DNA from: JBGSKY01 sp041740995
GTDB lineage: Bacteria > Planctomycetota > Planctomycetia > Pirellulales > Pirellulaceae
Length of the DNA stretch: 44,166 nt
NCBI GenBank assembly: GCA_041740995.1
Contig: JBGSKY010000282.1
Location: 1-44,166, forward strand
Direction of reading: 5' to 3'
Shown here one piece after another: positions 8,418-17,734 of this stretch. The notes beneath the pieces are model-generated. The model ran no database searches. It had not been told where the DNA came from and was given only the letters and a program-made list of their open reading frames with translations. The translations under genes and the position numbers were made by a program. Position 1 is the first letter of the stretch; every line of letters starts with the position of its first letter.

Positions 8418-9794
8418 ATGGCCAGGGTAATCGATTCGTTTTTCCGAGCAATTCCACTGGTGGCAGCCCTCTTTTTGCTGCCCGTCAACCTATTGCCTGC
8501 ACAAGGAGTCGCCAACCCAGGTGTGGCAGGTATTGATATCGATGCGGACAATGTTCTTCGCGTTAGATCAACTGACCCACGATTGCGACAGATGCAATTG
8601 CAAGCCGCCCAGCGACAGCGTGGTGGCAAGATTGAGGTAAGTCCGCTGCGAAAGGTTTCCTTGAATCGATACGAAGCGGCAGTGGCCCAAGCGATTAAAA
8701 ACGGCCAGGATATCGACGCGATGATGTCTTCGGTCGCTGGTTTGACTCGCCTCGAATACGTCATGTACCTGCCCGGCTCAAGTGACATCGTGATTGCTGG
8801 ACCAGCCGAAGAAGTCGTTTACGATGCCGATGGACGAAGCGTTGGGTTGAAGAGCGGGCATCCAACACTGCGATTAGACGATCTGATTGTTGCCCTACGA
8901 GCAAGTTCGCCAAACGAACGCAAACCGGCTTACATTAGTTGCTCGATCGACCCGACCCAGGACGGCTTGGCTCGAATGCAGCAATATATTGTCGATTTGG
9001 GATCAACGATAAGCCCAGGAGCAAATGTCAACGCGATCGCCCAGGGAATGAAAAACTCGCTCGGATTGCAAACAGTTACCATTCAAGGTATTCCAGCCAA
9101 CACGCGATTTGCTCAGACGCTGGTCGAAGCAGATTATCGAATGAAACTGATTGGAATCGGCCTAGAGCGTCCACCAGTCCGGATGCGAAGCTGGGTTGAT
9201 CGTGTTCCGCCGTCCGGCGGCGGGGCCAATTCGCTGCAACGTTGGTATTTCGTGGCCGACTATGAAAAAGTGAATGTCAGCCCAGACGGAATGGTTCTTC
9301 AATTAACTGGCCAGGGCGTCAAGCTGATTGGCGAAAGCGAGCGAGTTGATCGCAACGGGAATCGCTCACAAACAGGTGGTAAAGGCGACCCAGCAAGTAA
9401 CCAGTTTACGCATGAGTTCACCGAAAAATTCAACTTGATAGCGGACGTGACCCCGGTTTTCTTTCAAATGCGGAACCTGTTCGATCTGAGCGTTGCAGCG
9501 ACCTATATTCGCAACCAAGACATGTATTCAAGTGCCGCTTGGGATCAGGGCATTTTTGCTCGCGAATCCGAGTTGCCCGTCGAAGTCGTCAATCCGCCTG
9601 AGCAAGTTGAAACCGCTGTCAACGCAATTTGGCGTGGCGGACGTCTGATGACTCCAATCGGTGGCGGTGTCGAAATTTCGACGCAACGTGTACTAAAAGG
9701 TGACAATGTTGTTGAGAGCGAAGAGCTAGTCAAATCGCAACAAAATGCGTCAGCCCCAAGTGACCTTGCTGCCGGTCAGTGGTGGTGGGACTGA
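8418..9794 (+). CDS. Exported DUF1598-like protein
   Basis: A 458-residue exported protein of unknown function. The N-terminus (MARVIDSFFRAIP, then VAALFLLPVNLLPAQG) is a signal peptide. The body resembles DUF1598, a domain I associate with Rhodopirellula paralogues: LARMQQYIVDLGSTI, then VQGIPANTRFAQTLVEADYRMK-like sequence, RMRSWVDRVPPSGG and LQRWYFVADYEKVNVSPDG. The start is fixed by the GAGGA site and the signal peptide; the frame is open 51 codons further upstream. A strong intrinsic terminator follows the gene, so it ends its own transcript. Location is probably periplasm or cell surface. Confidence 0.8.
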   Translation: MARVIDSFFRAIPLVAALFLLPVNLLPAQGVANPGVAGIDIDADNVLRVRSTDPRLRQMQLQAAQRQRGGKIEVSPLRKVSLNRYEAAVAQAIKNGQDIDAMMSSVAGLTRLEYVMYLPGSSDIVIAGPAEEVVYDADGRSVGLKSGHPTLRLDDLIVALRASSPNERKPAYISCSIDPTQDGLARMQQYIVDLGSTISPGANVNAIAQGMKNSLGLQTVTIQGIPANTRFAQTLVEADYRMKLIGIGLERPPVRMRSWVDRVPPSGGGANSLQRWYFVADYEKVNVSPDGMVLQLTGQGVKLIGESERVDRNGNRSQTGGKGDPASNQFTHEFTEKFNLIADVTPVFFQMRNLFDLSVAATYIRNQDMYSSAAWDQGIFARESELPVEVVNPPEQVETAVNAIWRGGRLMTPIGGGVEISTQRVLKGDNVVESEELVKSQQNASAPSDLAAGQWWWD

Positions 9795-9838
9795 GTGAAC
9801 GACGATTTCGCTGTAAAGCTTGACCATTGAGAATTCGA

Positions 9839-9872
9839 AGCCGAGTGCCTTACCGCACTCGGCTTTTTTTTT
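9839..9872 (+). terminator. Intrinsic terminator of the DUF1598-like gene
   Basis: A perfect 10-bp stem, AGCCGAGTGC (9839-9848) and GCACTCGGCT (9855-9864), with a 6-base loop, runs straight into nine T residues. It lies 45 bases after the stop at 9794 and is the clearest intrinsic terminator in the window. Confidence 0.93.
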
Positions 9873-10056
9873 CTGTGATCGAGCCAGAAGAGCGTTCGTT
9901 GCACCTTCGCGTGGTGGAAAAATGGGCAAGATAGGACAGTTCGCGATGTTTGGATCGGAAGCATCTTCCGAATTGCCGATACAAACCAAACAAGTCCATC
10001 TTCGTAGCTCACTTCAGGGTGAATGCGATTTCTCACACTGACCGTTTCTGATTGCC

Positions 10057-12138
10057 ATGAGAAAAAATCGCGAACGACTTTGCCAACTTGCTTCCGCCAG
10101 CACGATCGCGATATTGAGCGGGTTTGGTTCGATCAGCTCAATCGCTCAAGATTCTCGTTCGTTTTCCAGCGATTGGATGCAGCGGCAAGAAATGACCGCG
10201 CTCGACGGTAACAATGCCGCGTGGACAGCTCCCTCGCGAACTGGCCAATTGGATACCGGCTCGACGAGTCGATCGAACAATTCGAGTGTTGCGGCGACCG
10301 ATAGCAGACTTGCCAGCAGCATCAGTTCGTCGCCAGCATCAGAGCTTACAAAGCCGATTTTTTGGAATAAGCCCGAGTTCGTTATTCCTTTCAATGTCAG
10401 CTCGCAAGGAAGGCTACCGGCCGCTGTCGAGCTGGAAGTTTCAACCGATGCTGGTCGAAATTGGGTCGCTGTCCAACGCAGCGATATCAGCGAGCGTCAA
10501 TTTGCTTTTCGTTCGCGGGGCGATGGAATGTATTGGTTCCGAATTAAAACGATCGATTCGGCTGGCAAGTCCTTTGAAACGTCAGCCCAACCTCTTGCGA
10601 TTATCATCGACACGAATCGCCCAGAGATTGATCTTGTCGTCGACTCAGATGAACAAGCGAGAATGACGGCGGACTTTCGCATCGCCGACGCGAATCTTTC
10701 GGGAACCGATATGCGCTTGGAGTACCAAACGGAGCTTGATGCACAATGGGTTCCGGTCCAGATGCAGTCCCAATTTGGACGCGATTCTACGGAGATTGTC
10801 GGCAAGGGAATATGGGAAGTTCCAGTCCGCGCACGTCAACTAGTTGTGCGGTTGATCGTCCGCGATTCAGCCGGCAACGAAAGCGAAATTACGCGTTTGC
10901 CCAGCTTGCTCCGGACGGCAAATTCTGGCGGCGGATTGCAACTGGCTAGTGGCGGCAAATCTATTTTCAATCAGATGTTTCCAGCCCAGCAAATCACCGA
11001 TCCGACGCAGTCACCTTCGCTGATGTCACCTCAGAGCTCAATCAATATTGCTCCACCGCAGCAACGCCAGCCAACTTCATTAGTTGGCACAGGTGATGCT
11101 TTTAGTCGATCTTCCAATCAAATGGAAACCCTCCCCTCCCCTCCACCGCTGGCCCGCAGTGGCATCAACAGGAGCCAATCCAATAGCGAATCGACGTTGA
11201 TTCTCAATGGTCCCACGGATGCCCCAAGTGGCAACTTATCAATCGGCTCAAGCAATCAGCCAGGACTCTCAAACGGCGTTTCCCGTTACGTATTCAGCGA
11301 AATCGAAGCAGCGGCCGCGAACAATGCGTCACAGCAAATCGGTGGTCGCTCAAACGTGCCGTCGAGTCCAACGATAAACTTGCCGAACAGTCAACTGGCA
11401 AACAAGCCGTTACCTTTCGAATCTTTACCGACGAACATAGCGCCGGGTGCACCTCAGATCGATACCGTCGTTAGAAATCCAGCGGAGAATTTTTCGTCTC
11501 GCGGTAAGCTCCCCTTTGCGAGCAATTCCCGCGCGTTCAGCTTGGATTACGACGTGGAAACAGATGCCGGCAATCAAGTTGCAGGAATTGAGCTGTGGGG
11601 CACCATTGATGGCGGAAGAAATTGGACCGCTTGGGGCAGCGACCCTGACAAACGGAGTCCTTTTGACATCAAAGTCCAAAACGATGGCTTATTTGGATTC
11701 CGCATGGTTGTCGTTGGCAGCAATGGCCTGACCAACAATCGCCCGCTGGCTGGCGATGACGCTGACGCGTGGATCGAGGTCGACACAGTTCTGCCATCGG
11801 CACGCATCATATCGGCGCAATATGGCAGCGGAAACGAGGCCGGTTCATTGATCATCGAATACAACGCCAGCGACGAGCGATTGGCGGAACGCCCGATTGC
11901 CCTCTCTTACAGTCCAGCCCCAGACGGACCTTGGACAGCCATTATTTCGGAATTGCCCAACAGCGGTCGATTTGCTTGGCCTGGAAATCCGAACTTGCCG
12001 CGCCGTGTGTACCTCCGACTGGACGCCTTCGATCGCGCGGGCAATGTCGCCGTCGATCGGATGGAATTTCCGGTCGATTTGGAAGGTCTGACTCCCCGGG
12101 GTCGAATCCAAGGCTTCCGACCAATTCCGGCCAATTAA
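10057..12138 (+). CDS. Exported protein with two copies of a beta-sandwich-like module
   Basis: A 693-residue exported protein of unknown function. The N-terminus (TIAILSGFGSISSIAQ, about 15-30) is a signal peptide cut near SIAQ-D. Two similar regions, residues ~100-285 and ~475-675, flank a Ser/Asn/Pro-rich linker. Each copy has an 'EL-x-x-S/T-x-D-G/A-GRNW' strand, then an aromatic YWFRI/FGFRM strand, then a VDT/IDTNRP-like segment, then a D-R-AGN/DSAGN motif. The pattern resembles Ig/fibronectin-like domains found in surface proteins. The C-terminus (RGRIQGFRPI) has no anchor. It begins 184 bases after the terminator and so has its own promoter. Binding or structural roles are possible; no catalytic motif is seen. 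Confidence 0.8.
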   Translation: MRKNRERLCQLASASTIAILSGFGSISSIAQDSRSFSSDWMQRQEMTALDGNNAAWTAPSRTGQLDTGSTSRSNNSSVAATDSRLASSISSSPASELTKPIFWNKPEFVIPFNVSSQGRLPAAVELEVSTDAGRNWVAVQRSDISERQFAFRSRGDGMYWFRIKTIDSAGKSFETSAQPLAIIIDTNRPEIDLVVDSDEQARMTADFRIADANLSGTDMRLEYQTELDAQWVPVQMQSQFGRDSTEIVGKGIWEVPVRARQLVVRLIVRDSAGNESEITRLPSLLRTANSGGGLQLASGGKSIFNQMFPAQQITDPTQSPSLMSPQSSINIAPPQQRQPTSLVGTGDAFSRSSNQMETLPSPPPLARSGINRSQSNSESTLILNGPTDAPSGNLSIGSSNQPGLSNGVSRYVFSEIEAAAANNASQQIGGRSNVPSSPTINLPNSQLANKPLPFESLPTNIAPGAPQIDTVVRNPAENFSSRGKLPFASNSRAFSLDYDVETDAGNQVAGIELWGTIDGGRNWTAWGSDPDKRSPFDIKVQNDGLFGFRMVVVGSNGLTNNRPLAGDDADAWIEVDTVLPSARIISAQYGSGNEAGSLIIEYNASDERLAERPIALSYSPAPDGPWTAIISELPNSGRFAWPGNPNLPRRVYLRLDAFDRAGNVAVDRMEFPVDLEGLTPRGRIQGFRPIPAN

Positions 12139-12259
12139 GCTCGCTAATCTTTGCTGCAAGCATATTGTTTGGTGCACTCCTGTCGCATGAGTCGCCTTCA
12201 ACAGGCTTTGTTAGTACAATTGGACTGGTTCCTGTCCCGACCTTCGAGCTCTTTGCATC

Positions 12260-13945
12260 GTGTTACCACAAGAATCTATTGTTCTAGTTTTTGGTCATCG
12301 CAATCCAGACACTGACGCGATCTGCTCGGCAATCGCTTATGCCGACTTGCTTCAAAAAACCACACGGCCTTCGGCAGTTGCTGCTTGCTGCGGTGCACCC
12401 AATCAACGAACCGAATTTGCGCTACGTCAAGCGAACTTGCCGTCACCGCGAATCGTGATGGACGTCCGACCTGAGGTTGGTGATGTCTGCCAGCGCAATG
12501 TGGTCGTTGCAAAAGCCGGTGACGTATTTTTCGATGTTTACAATCGAATGAAAAACCGCGAGTTGCGAGCCATACCGGTAGTTGATGAAAACAGGCGTGT
12601 CGTCGGCCAACTGTCGCTTATCAATTTAATGAGCTTGATTTTCGAACATGATCAAGATCGACTGAGAGCGAGAACTGTCTTTTCCAGCTTGGAACGTGTC
12701 TGCGAAGTGCTTGAAGGTGAATTCCAACACGAGGTCGCAATTGATGAGCCGATCGAATTGATCACGATGGTCGGCGGCATGAGCGCTGAAGGTTTCACGC
12801 GACGTTTGAGTCAATATCCTGCTGACCGTTTGCTGGTCGTCAGTGGTGATCGACCAACAATTCACATGCCAGCCATCCAGCATGGCGTCCGAGGCATTGT
12901 GACAACTGGCGGTTACGAATTACCGCCAGAAATGATTGAACTTGCTCGCGTAAAAAACGTCACGGTTATCAATAGCGCCTTTGATACTGCGACTACGACG
13001 ATTCGCATACGATCATCGCAGTTTATTGACTCGGCCATTGATCGAACATTTGCGACCTTACTGCATCATCAGCCAGTACAAGAAGCTCGCGATTCGATCG
13101 AACGATCATCGGAACCACTTTTTCTCGTCGTAGATGACGATGGTAAATTGATCGGCGTACTATCCAAATCGGACTTGATAAATCCACCTAAGCCACGCTT
13201 GATTTTGGTTGACCATAACGAGCTAACCCAAGCGGTCAATGGAGCCGACCAAGCGGAGATTCTGGAAGTCCTCGACCATCATCGGCTGGGCGGCGGTTTG
13301 AAAAGCAGTCAGCCAATTCGCTTCATCAACGAACCGGTGGGATCAACTTGCACATTGGTCGCGCGACAATTCCGAGCGGCAGGAATTACGCCAACTTCGG
13401 GTATCGCACTTTGCATGGCCTCTGGAATTATTTCTGACACTCTTTATCTGCGATCCCCTACAGCGACCGATGTCGATCGCGAGATTTTAGCTTGGCTGGA
13501 ACCTTTAACGGGACTAGATTTTGACATCTATGCTCAACAGTTTTTCGAAGTCGGATCGGCTTTACGAGCCTGCACACCGGTCGAAGTGATTAACGAAGAT
13601 TGCAAAGAATTTACCGAACGACAGACCCGGTTTTCGATTTCACAGATCGAGGAAATTGGTTTCGAGCTGTTCTGGAATCGCAAGGAAGAACTACGGGAAG
13701 CCTTGGAAAACCAAGCGAACGAGCGCGGTTTGGATTTCGCTGCGTTGCTGGTGACCGATATCGTCAGCAATGGATCACTGCTACTGCTGTCCCACGAATC
13801 TGACGCTTGGGAAGATATCAATTATCCGCGTTTGGATCGGAATCTGTACGAACTGGCAAACGTGGTCAGTCGTAAGAAACAGCTACTGCCGCTCTTTGCA
13901 CAATTGATAGCGGCCGCACCTTTTGAACCAGCAGCAGCCAAGTAG
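12260..13945 (+). CDS. Mn-dependent inorganic pyrophosphatase (family II) with CBS-DRTGG regulatory insert
   Basis: Hydrolyses pyrophosphate to phosphate in the cytoplasm. DHH-type metal motifs are present: GHRNPDTDAICSA (His13, Asp17, Asp19), VDHNE (Asp318) and LDHHR (Asp339, His340, His341). A DHHA2-like C-terminal half has the ISDTLYLRSPT motif. Residues ~70-305 are an insert made of a CBS motif (RELRAIPVVDENRRVVGQLS), a DRTGG-like domain and a second CBS motif (PLFLVVDDDGKLIGVLS). This is the adenine-nucleotide-regulated clostridial architecture, and 561 residues fits it. The start is GTG at 12260. The coding end overlaps a possible early start of the next gene. Confidence 0.93.
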   Translation: MLPQESIVLVFGHRNPDTDAICSAIAYADLLQKTTRPSAVAACCGAPNQRTEFALRQANLPSPRIVMDVRPEVGDVCQRNVVVAKAGDVFFDVYNRMKNRELRAIPVVDENRRVVGQLSLINLMSLIFEHDQDRLRARTVFSSLERVCEVLEGEFQHEVAIDEPIELITMVGGMSAEGFTRRLSQYPADRLLVVSGDRPTIHMPAIQHGVRGIVTTGGYELPPEMIELARVKNVTVINSAFDTATTTIRIRSSQFIDSAIDRTFATLLHHQPVQEARDSIERSSEPLFLVVDDDGKLIGVLSKSDLINPPKPRLILVDHNELTQAVNGADQAEILEVLDHHRLGGGLKSSQPIRFINEPVGSTCTLVARQFRAAGITPTSGIALCMASGIISDTLYLRSPTATDVDREILAWLEPLTGLDFDIYAQQFFEVGSALRACTPVEVINEDCKEFTERQTRFSISQIEEIGFELFWNRKEELREALENQANERGLDFAALLVTDIVSNGSLLLLSHESDAWEDINYPRLDRNLYELANVVSRKKQLLPLFAQLIAAAPFEPAAAK

Positions 13946-13997
13946 CAGACGCTCATCGCGGCGACATCTTTTCTTTTTGCCTCCACTAAAAGTATTC

Positions 13998-14927
13998 ATG
14001 CGATCTGAAAAGCACGCATCTTGGACGAAGACTTTCCGTGTTTATTGCGTGCGATGCGTATTCTTAGTCGGCTGCTTATACGCCATCGCGATCGGTACGC
14101 TCGTCTCTTTTGAAACCAAACTTGTCTTTCCTGGCGCCAGCGGCGGCGACTGGGAACAAAACGAAATCGAGCATCGATCGGTCTGGTTCGATAGTCAAGA
14201 TGGAACCAAAATTAACGGCTGGTATCTTGCGCCATTGGAAAAAAAGAGTTCAGGCACTGAATTTGCGATTCTGATGAGTCATGGCAATGGCGAGAACGTC
14301 ACGATGATGTTGCGCGAAGCCGATCAATTTCGAAAAAGTTTTGGCTTGCCTGTGTTGATTTACGACTACCGTGGCTTTGGTCAAAGCTTGGGCGAGCCAA
14401 GCGAATCAAAAGTTTTGCAGGATGCCGATGCCGCAATGGAATGGCTACAACGCGAGACGAAATTACCATCCAACAAGATCTTTCAATTTGGGCGTTCGCT
14501 TGGCGGTGGGGTCGCGGTTCACTTGGCATCAAAGTTTGGTTCAGCCGGATTGATTCTCGATCGCACGTTCAATTCAGTCGTCGATGTCGCGGCGGAACGA
14601 TACTGGATGATGCCTGTTCGTTGGGTAATCCGTAACAGCTTTCACTCGGACCAGCGTATCAAATCCTACACAGGACCATTGCTGCAAATGCATGGCGATC
14701 AAGATAGTGTCATAGATCAAAAATTTGCGCGGCGATTGTTTGCCGCATCGCCTTCTTTGGACAAGCAATTTTTGTTGTCGCCTGGTACGACGCACATAGA
14801 TTGGTGGCCGGCAGTCTTCACTGAAACTGCTGACGCATTTATAGCGCGCTTGATGGCTGACAATGGCGACGCAGCGGAATCGAAAACAGTCAATATGCAA
14901 TCCGAAAATCCGGCCACTCTCCCGTAG
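13998..14927 (+). CDS. Alpha/beta hydrolase, membrane-anchored, Bem46/ABHD13-like
   Basis: A 309-residue serine hydrolase of unknown substrate. One N-terminal membrane segment (VYCVRCVFLVGCLYAIAIG, about 15-33) probably anchors it to the inner membrane. The fold is recognisable from MSHGNGENV near 93, IYDYRGFGQS near 121 and the nucleophile elbow GRSLGGG (Ser167). The expected acid and base are Asp236 (HGDQDSVI) and His266 (THIDWW). The ATG at 13998 places the membrane segment at the N-terminus; a TTG at 13923 would overlap the pyrophosphatase gene and add a basic leader. Its 3' end overlaps the convergent acylphosphatase gene by 38 bases. Confidence 0.87.
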   Translation: MRSEKHASWTKTFRVYCVRCVFLVGCLYAIAIGTLVSFETKLVFPGASGGDWEQNEIEHRSVWFDSQDGTKINGWYLAPLEKKSSGTEFAILMSHGNGENVTMMLREADQFRKSFGLPVLIYDYRGFGQSLGEPSESKVLQDADAAMEWLQRETKLPSNKIFQFGRSLGGGVAVHLASKFGSAGLILDRTFNSVVDVAAERYWMMPVRWVIRNSFHSDQRIKSYTGPLLQMHGDQDSVIDQKFARRLFAASPSLDKQFLLSPGTTHIDWWPAVFTETADAFIARLMADNGDAAESKTVNMQSENPATLP

Positions 14928-15162
14928 CGGTTGACCAAGTCGAATTTTGCTCGCTTATGTTGTGGCCGAATTGTTCGCTGATCATCTCAACAAAGGCTGT
15001 CAGTTCTTTACGCGCACCTTCGGCGACCAAACGAACGGTCCGGTCGGGCATGTTTTCGACGGTGCCTGAGACCGCAAAATTACCGGCAATTTGAAGTGTG
15101 TTGATGCGAAAGCCAACGCCTTGAACATGACCACGAAAAATTACCGTACAGCGAACGTTCAT
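14890..15162 (-). CDS. acyP: Acylphosphatase
   Basis: A 90-residue acylphosphatase, which hydrolyses acyl-phosphate bonds such as those in 1,3-bisphosphoglycerate. The diagnostic motifs are FRGHVQGVGFR (phosphate-binding loop with catalytic Arg) and SGTVENMPD with the catalytic Asn. The ATG at 15162 gives the usual N-terminus (MNVRCTVIFRG), and AGGAAA lies about 10 bases upstream; a longer frame from 15237 adds an unusual basic leader. The last 38 bases overlap the end of the alpha/beta hydrolase gene on the other strand, so the two messages are complementary at their 3' ends. Confidence 0.92.
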   Translation of the reverse strand: MNVRCTVIFRGHVQGVGFRINTLQIAGNFAVSGTVENMPDRTVRLVAEGARKELTAFVEMISEQFGHNISEQNSTWSTATGEWPDFRIAY

Positions 15163-15267
15163 TCTGATTAAGTTTCCTATCAATTTTCGTTTGCGATACA
15201 ATCTCAAGCGTAATTGCATTAGCAACCGAAATAGCACTTCGAAATCAAGTTACGGGGAATTCGTTCA

Positions 15268-16332
15268 TTGGCAAAGGTAGCAGCGGAAGTTTACGACGTA
15301 TTTTCGATTCTCGATCGCAAAGCGGAAGTGCCTTGTTGCGGAACGGTTGCGTTTGTTGGCACCGATAGTTTTTTGCGTGAGCAAGCGACTCGGTTTTCTA
15401 CGAATCAATGGAAGATCGACTCGGCCTCGTTAGACACGCAATTTGGCGAGGATGTTTCCTGGGTCGACGTACATGATCGACTAGCGACTCGTTCGCTTTT
15501 TGACGATGCTGGACATCGAACGCTGCTTCTAAAAGCGGCAGACAAATTTGTTAGCAAATATCGCGATGCGTTAGAGAAATGGGTAACCGCTGCGGACGAT
15601 CGGTCGACGCTGGTTTTGCATCTAGATCAACTTGCTTCCAACACGCGGCTTTACAAATTGCTCAATCAACATGGAGCGATTGTCGATTGCAAGATCCCAA
15701 CGACAAAGGCCTTTGGCTCTCCGCCAGATGATCGAGCTATTGGGAAATGGATCGTCAGTTGGGCGACGCAAACACATGGATTACGACTGACCAGCAGCCA
15801 GTCTAACGTGCTAGTTGAGCGAATTGGTCCAATCTTTGGATTGCTCGATTGCGAGCTCGCCAAGCTGGCGCTTTTTTGCAACGACAAACGTAGCGTTAGC
15901 GACGAACACGTCGACGAATTGGTGGGTGGTTGGCGAACCAAAACCGCTTGGGACGTTGCCGAATGGATCGCTGAAGGACAGATCGCCGAAGCACTTCAAG
16001 AGATCGACAAATTGTTCGCGGCTGGTCAAAATCCAATAGCTCTGATGGCACAAATCAGTTGGGCCCTCCGTCGATTTGGAATGGCGGCTAACGTGTTTGA
16101 GCAGGCCAGGAACACCACCGCGCCAATAAAGCTGTACGATGCCCTGTCCGGGGTCGGATTTTTCGGGCCGAAGATTTCGGCGGCTGAAAAGCAGCTCCGC
16201 CGCATCGGAATTGCCCGCTCGCGCCAAATTCTGGATTGGCTTGTTGAGCTCGATCTTAAGCTCAAAGGAACGCACTCTCAGGACGATCGCGGCCGCCTAG
16301 CGATCGAGGAATTCGTAGTGCGATTCACCTGA
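15268..16332 (+). CDS. holA: DNA polymerase III subunit delta
   Basis: Clamp-loader subunit that opens the sliding clamp during replication. The 354-residue protein has the HolA layout: a degenerate AAA-like N-terminus (FVGTDSFLREQATRF), the LVLHLDQLASNTRLYKLLN segment, a 'DCELAKLALF' helix near 195 and the C-terminal collar domain (WALRRFGMAANVFEQ). The start is TTG at 15268 with GGGGA upstream. It is divergent from the acylphosphatase gene across about 100 bases, so both promoters lie there. Identification rests on overall layout, as HolA has no catalytic signature. Confidence 0.88.
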   Translation: MAKVAAEVYDVFSILDRKAEVPCCGTVAFVGTDSFLREQATRFSTNQWKIDSASLDTQFGEDVSWVDVHDRLATRSLFDDAGHRTLLLKAADKFVSKYRDALEKWVTAADDRSTLVLHLDQLASNTRLYKLLNQHGAIVDCKIPTTKAFGSPPDDRAIGKWIVSWATQTHGLRLTSSQSNVLVERIGPIFGLLDCELAKLALFCNDKRSVSDEHVDELVGGWRTKTAWDVAEWIAEGQIAEALQEIDKLFAAGQNPIALMAQISWALRRFGMAANVFEQARNTTAPIKLYDALSGVGFFGPKISAAEKQLRRIGIARSRQILDWLVELDLKLKGTHSQDDRGRLAIEEFVVRFT

Positions 16333-16485
16333 AAGATTTCGCATTTCGAGCAGCAACTTTTGTCCCATTTAGTCTGCCTGGGTCTCGAAAGTCGATCGTC
16401 AGCCTGCTAACATACTTGCCCCACCTGAACCAATAATATCGCAGGCGAACTACATTCCTCCCACTAAAACGACTGAGTTTCATAG

Positions 16486-17592
16486 ATGATGAAAGCGATC
16501 GCGGTCCGTCCCGGCAAAACCAACAGTGTGCATCAACGCGAGATTGCTGAGCCTTCGATCGATTCCATTGCGGACGGCAAAGGCGTCAAAGTCAAAGTGC
16601 TAAAGGTCGGCGTCGACGCGACCGATCGTGAGATCAACGACGCCCTGTACGGCAACGCCCCTGGCAACGATGACTATCTGGTCCTCGGCCACGAATCGTT
16701 TGGCATCGTCGAAGAAGTCGGTCCACAAGTGCGTTTGGTCAAACCTGGCGACTATGTAACCGCAACAGTTCGTCGACCTGGAGGTTCCATTTACGATACT
16801 ATCGGAACCTACGATGTGACCAGCGAAGAAACGTACTATGAGCGCGGCATTAATTTGCTGCACGGTTACCTAACCGAGAAGTTCGTTGATGCGGAAAACT
16901 ATATCGTTCGCGTCCCACAAGGACTGAAGCATTTGCACGTTTTGATGGAGCCGATGAGCTGCGCCGCCAAAGCTGCGGCCCACGCTTTCGAAGCTCAACG
17001 ACGACTCAAAGTTTGGCGTCCTGAACGCGCATTTGTTCTTGGAGCAGGCCAAATCGGATTGCTCACTACTCTCTCTCTGCGGATGCGTGGGATGGACGTC
17101 TACACGGTTGCTAGGGCACCCGGCCCGCATCTCAAATCAAAAATTGTCGAAGGCTTGGAAGCGACATACATCTCGACTAGTGAGACGACTTTACCTGAAT
17201 TGGCAAAGCAGGTTGGCAAGGCAGACTTGATCGTCGACGCAACTGGATCGAGCAAGCTTGCGTTTGAAGCAATGCAAGTCTTGGGACATAACGGTGCGCT
17301 CGTTTGGACTAGTATCACAGGTGGTGACAAGCAAGTCACACTACCTGCCGACAAGATCAACTTGGATTGGGTTTTGGGGAACAAGCTTTTGCTCGGCTCC
17401 GTCAACGCCAACCGTGATCACTTTGAAATGGGTATCCGCGATTTAGCTATGGGAGAAATGATGTACCCAGGCGTGCTTGAGCAAATTTTGACTACGCCGG
17501 TAGATGGGCTAGACAACTACCAAGAGATGATGCGATTGTTAGTCGAAGACGATGACGCATTGAAAGTGTTCGTCAATGTCGCGGACGAATAG
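16486..17592 (+). CDS. Glucose 1-dehydrogenase-like MDR enzyme, haloarchaeal type
   Basis: A 368-residue medium-chain dehydrogenase that probably oxidises glucose or a related aldose with NAD(P). The catalytic-zinc ligands fit Asp44 (VGVDATDREI), His69-Glu70 (LVLGHES) and Glu155 (LMEPMS). The first ligand is Asp, where bacterial and Sulfolobus relatives have Cys. The cofactor loop is VLGAGQIGLL (184-193). TATVRRPGG and YYERGINLLHGYLTEKF match the layout I recall for Haloferax glucose dehydrogenase. The protein has one cysteine (residue 159), so the structural-zinc cysteine cluster is absent. No close neighbour shares an obvious pathway. Confidence 0.87.
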   Translation: MMKAIAVRPGKTNSVHQREIAEPSIDSIADGKGVKVKVLKVGVDATDREINDALYGNAPGNDDYLVLGHESFGIVEEVGPQVRLVKPGDYVTATVRRPGGSIYDTIGTYDVTSEETYYERGINLLHGYLTEKFVDAENYIVRVPQGLKHLHVLMEPMSCAAKAAAHAFEAQRRLKVWRPERAFVLGAGQIGLLTTLSLRMRGMDVYTVARAPGPHLKSKIVEGLEATYISTSETTLPELAKQVGKADLIVDATGSSKLAFEAMQVLGHNGALVWTSITGGDKQVTLPADKINLDWVLGNKLLLGSVNANRDHFEMGIRDLAMGEMMYPGVLEQILTTPVDGLDNYQEMMRLLVEDDDALKVFVNVADE

Positions 17593-17734
17593 AACGTCCA
17601 ATGACGGTAAAACTCTAGTGGCATCGGCGCAAGCCCTCCGGTTCTTCAGCAAGCAGAAGCGGGACGAACTAGAGAAGCGGAAAGACGAAGTCGGAAAAAC
17701 CGGACGGCTGGCGCCCTTCCGCTATGGTTTTTGG

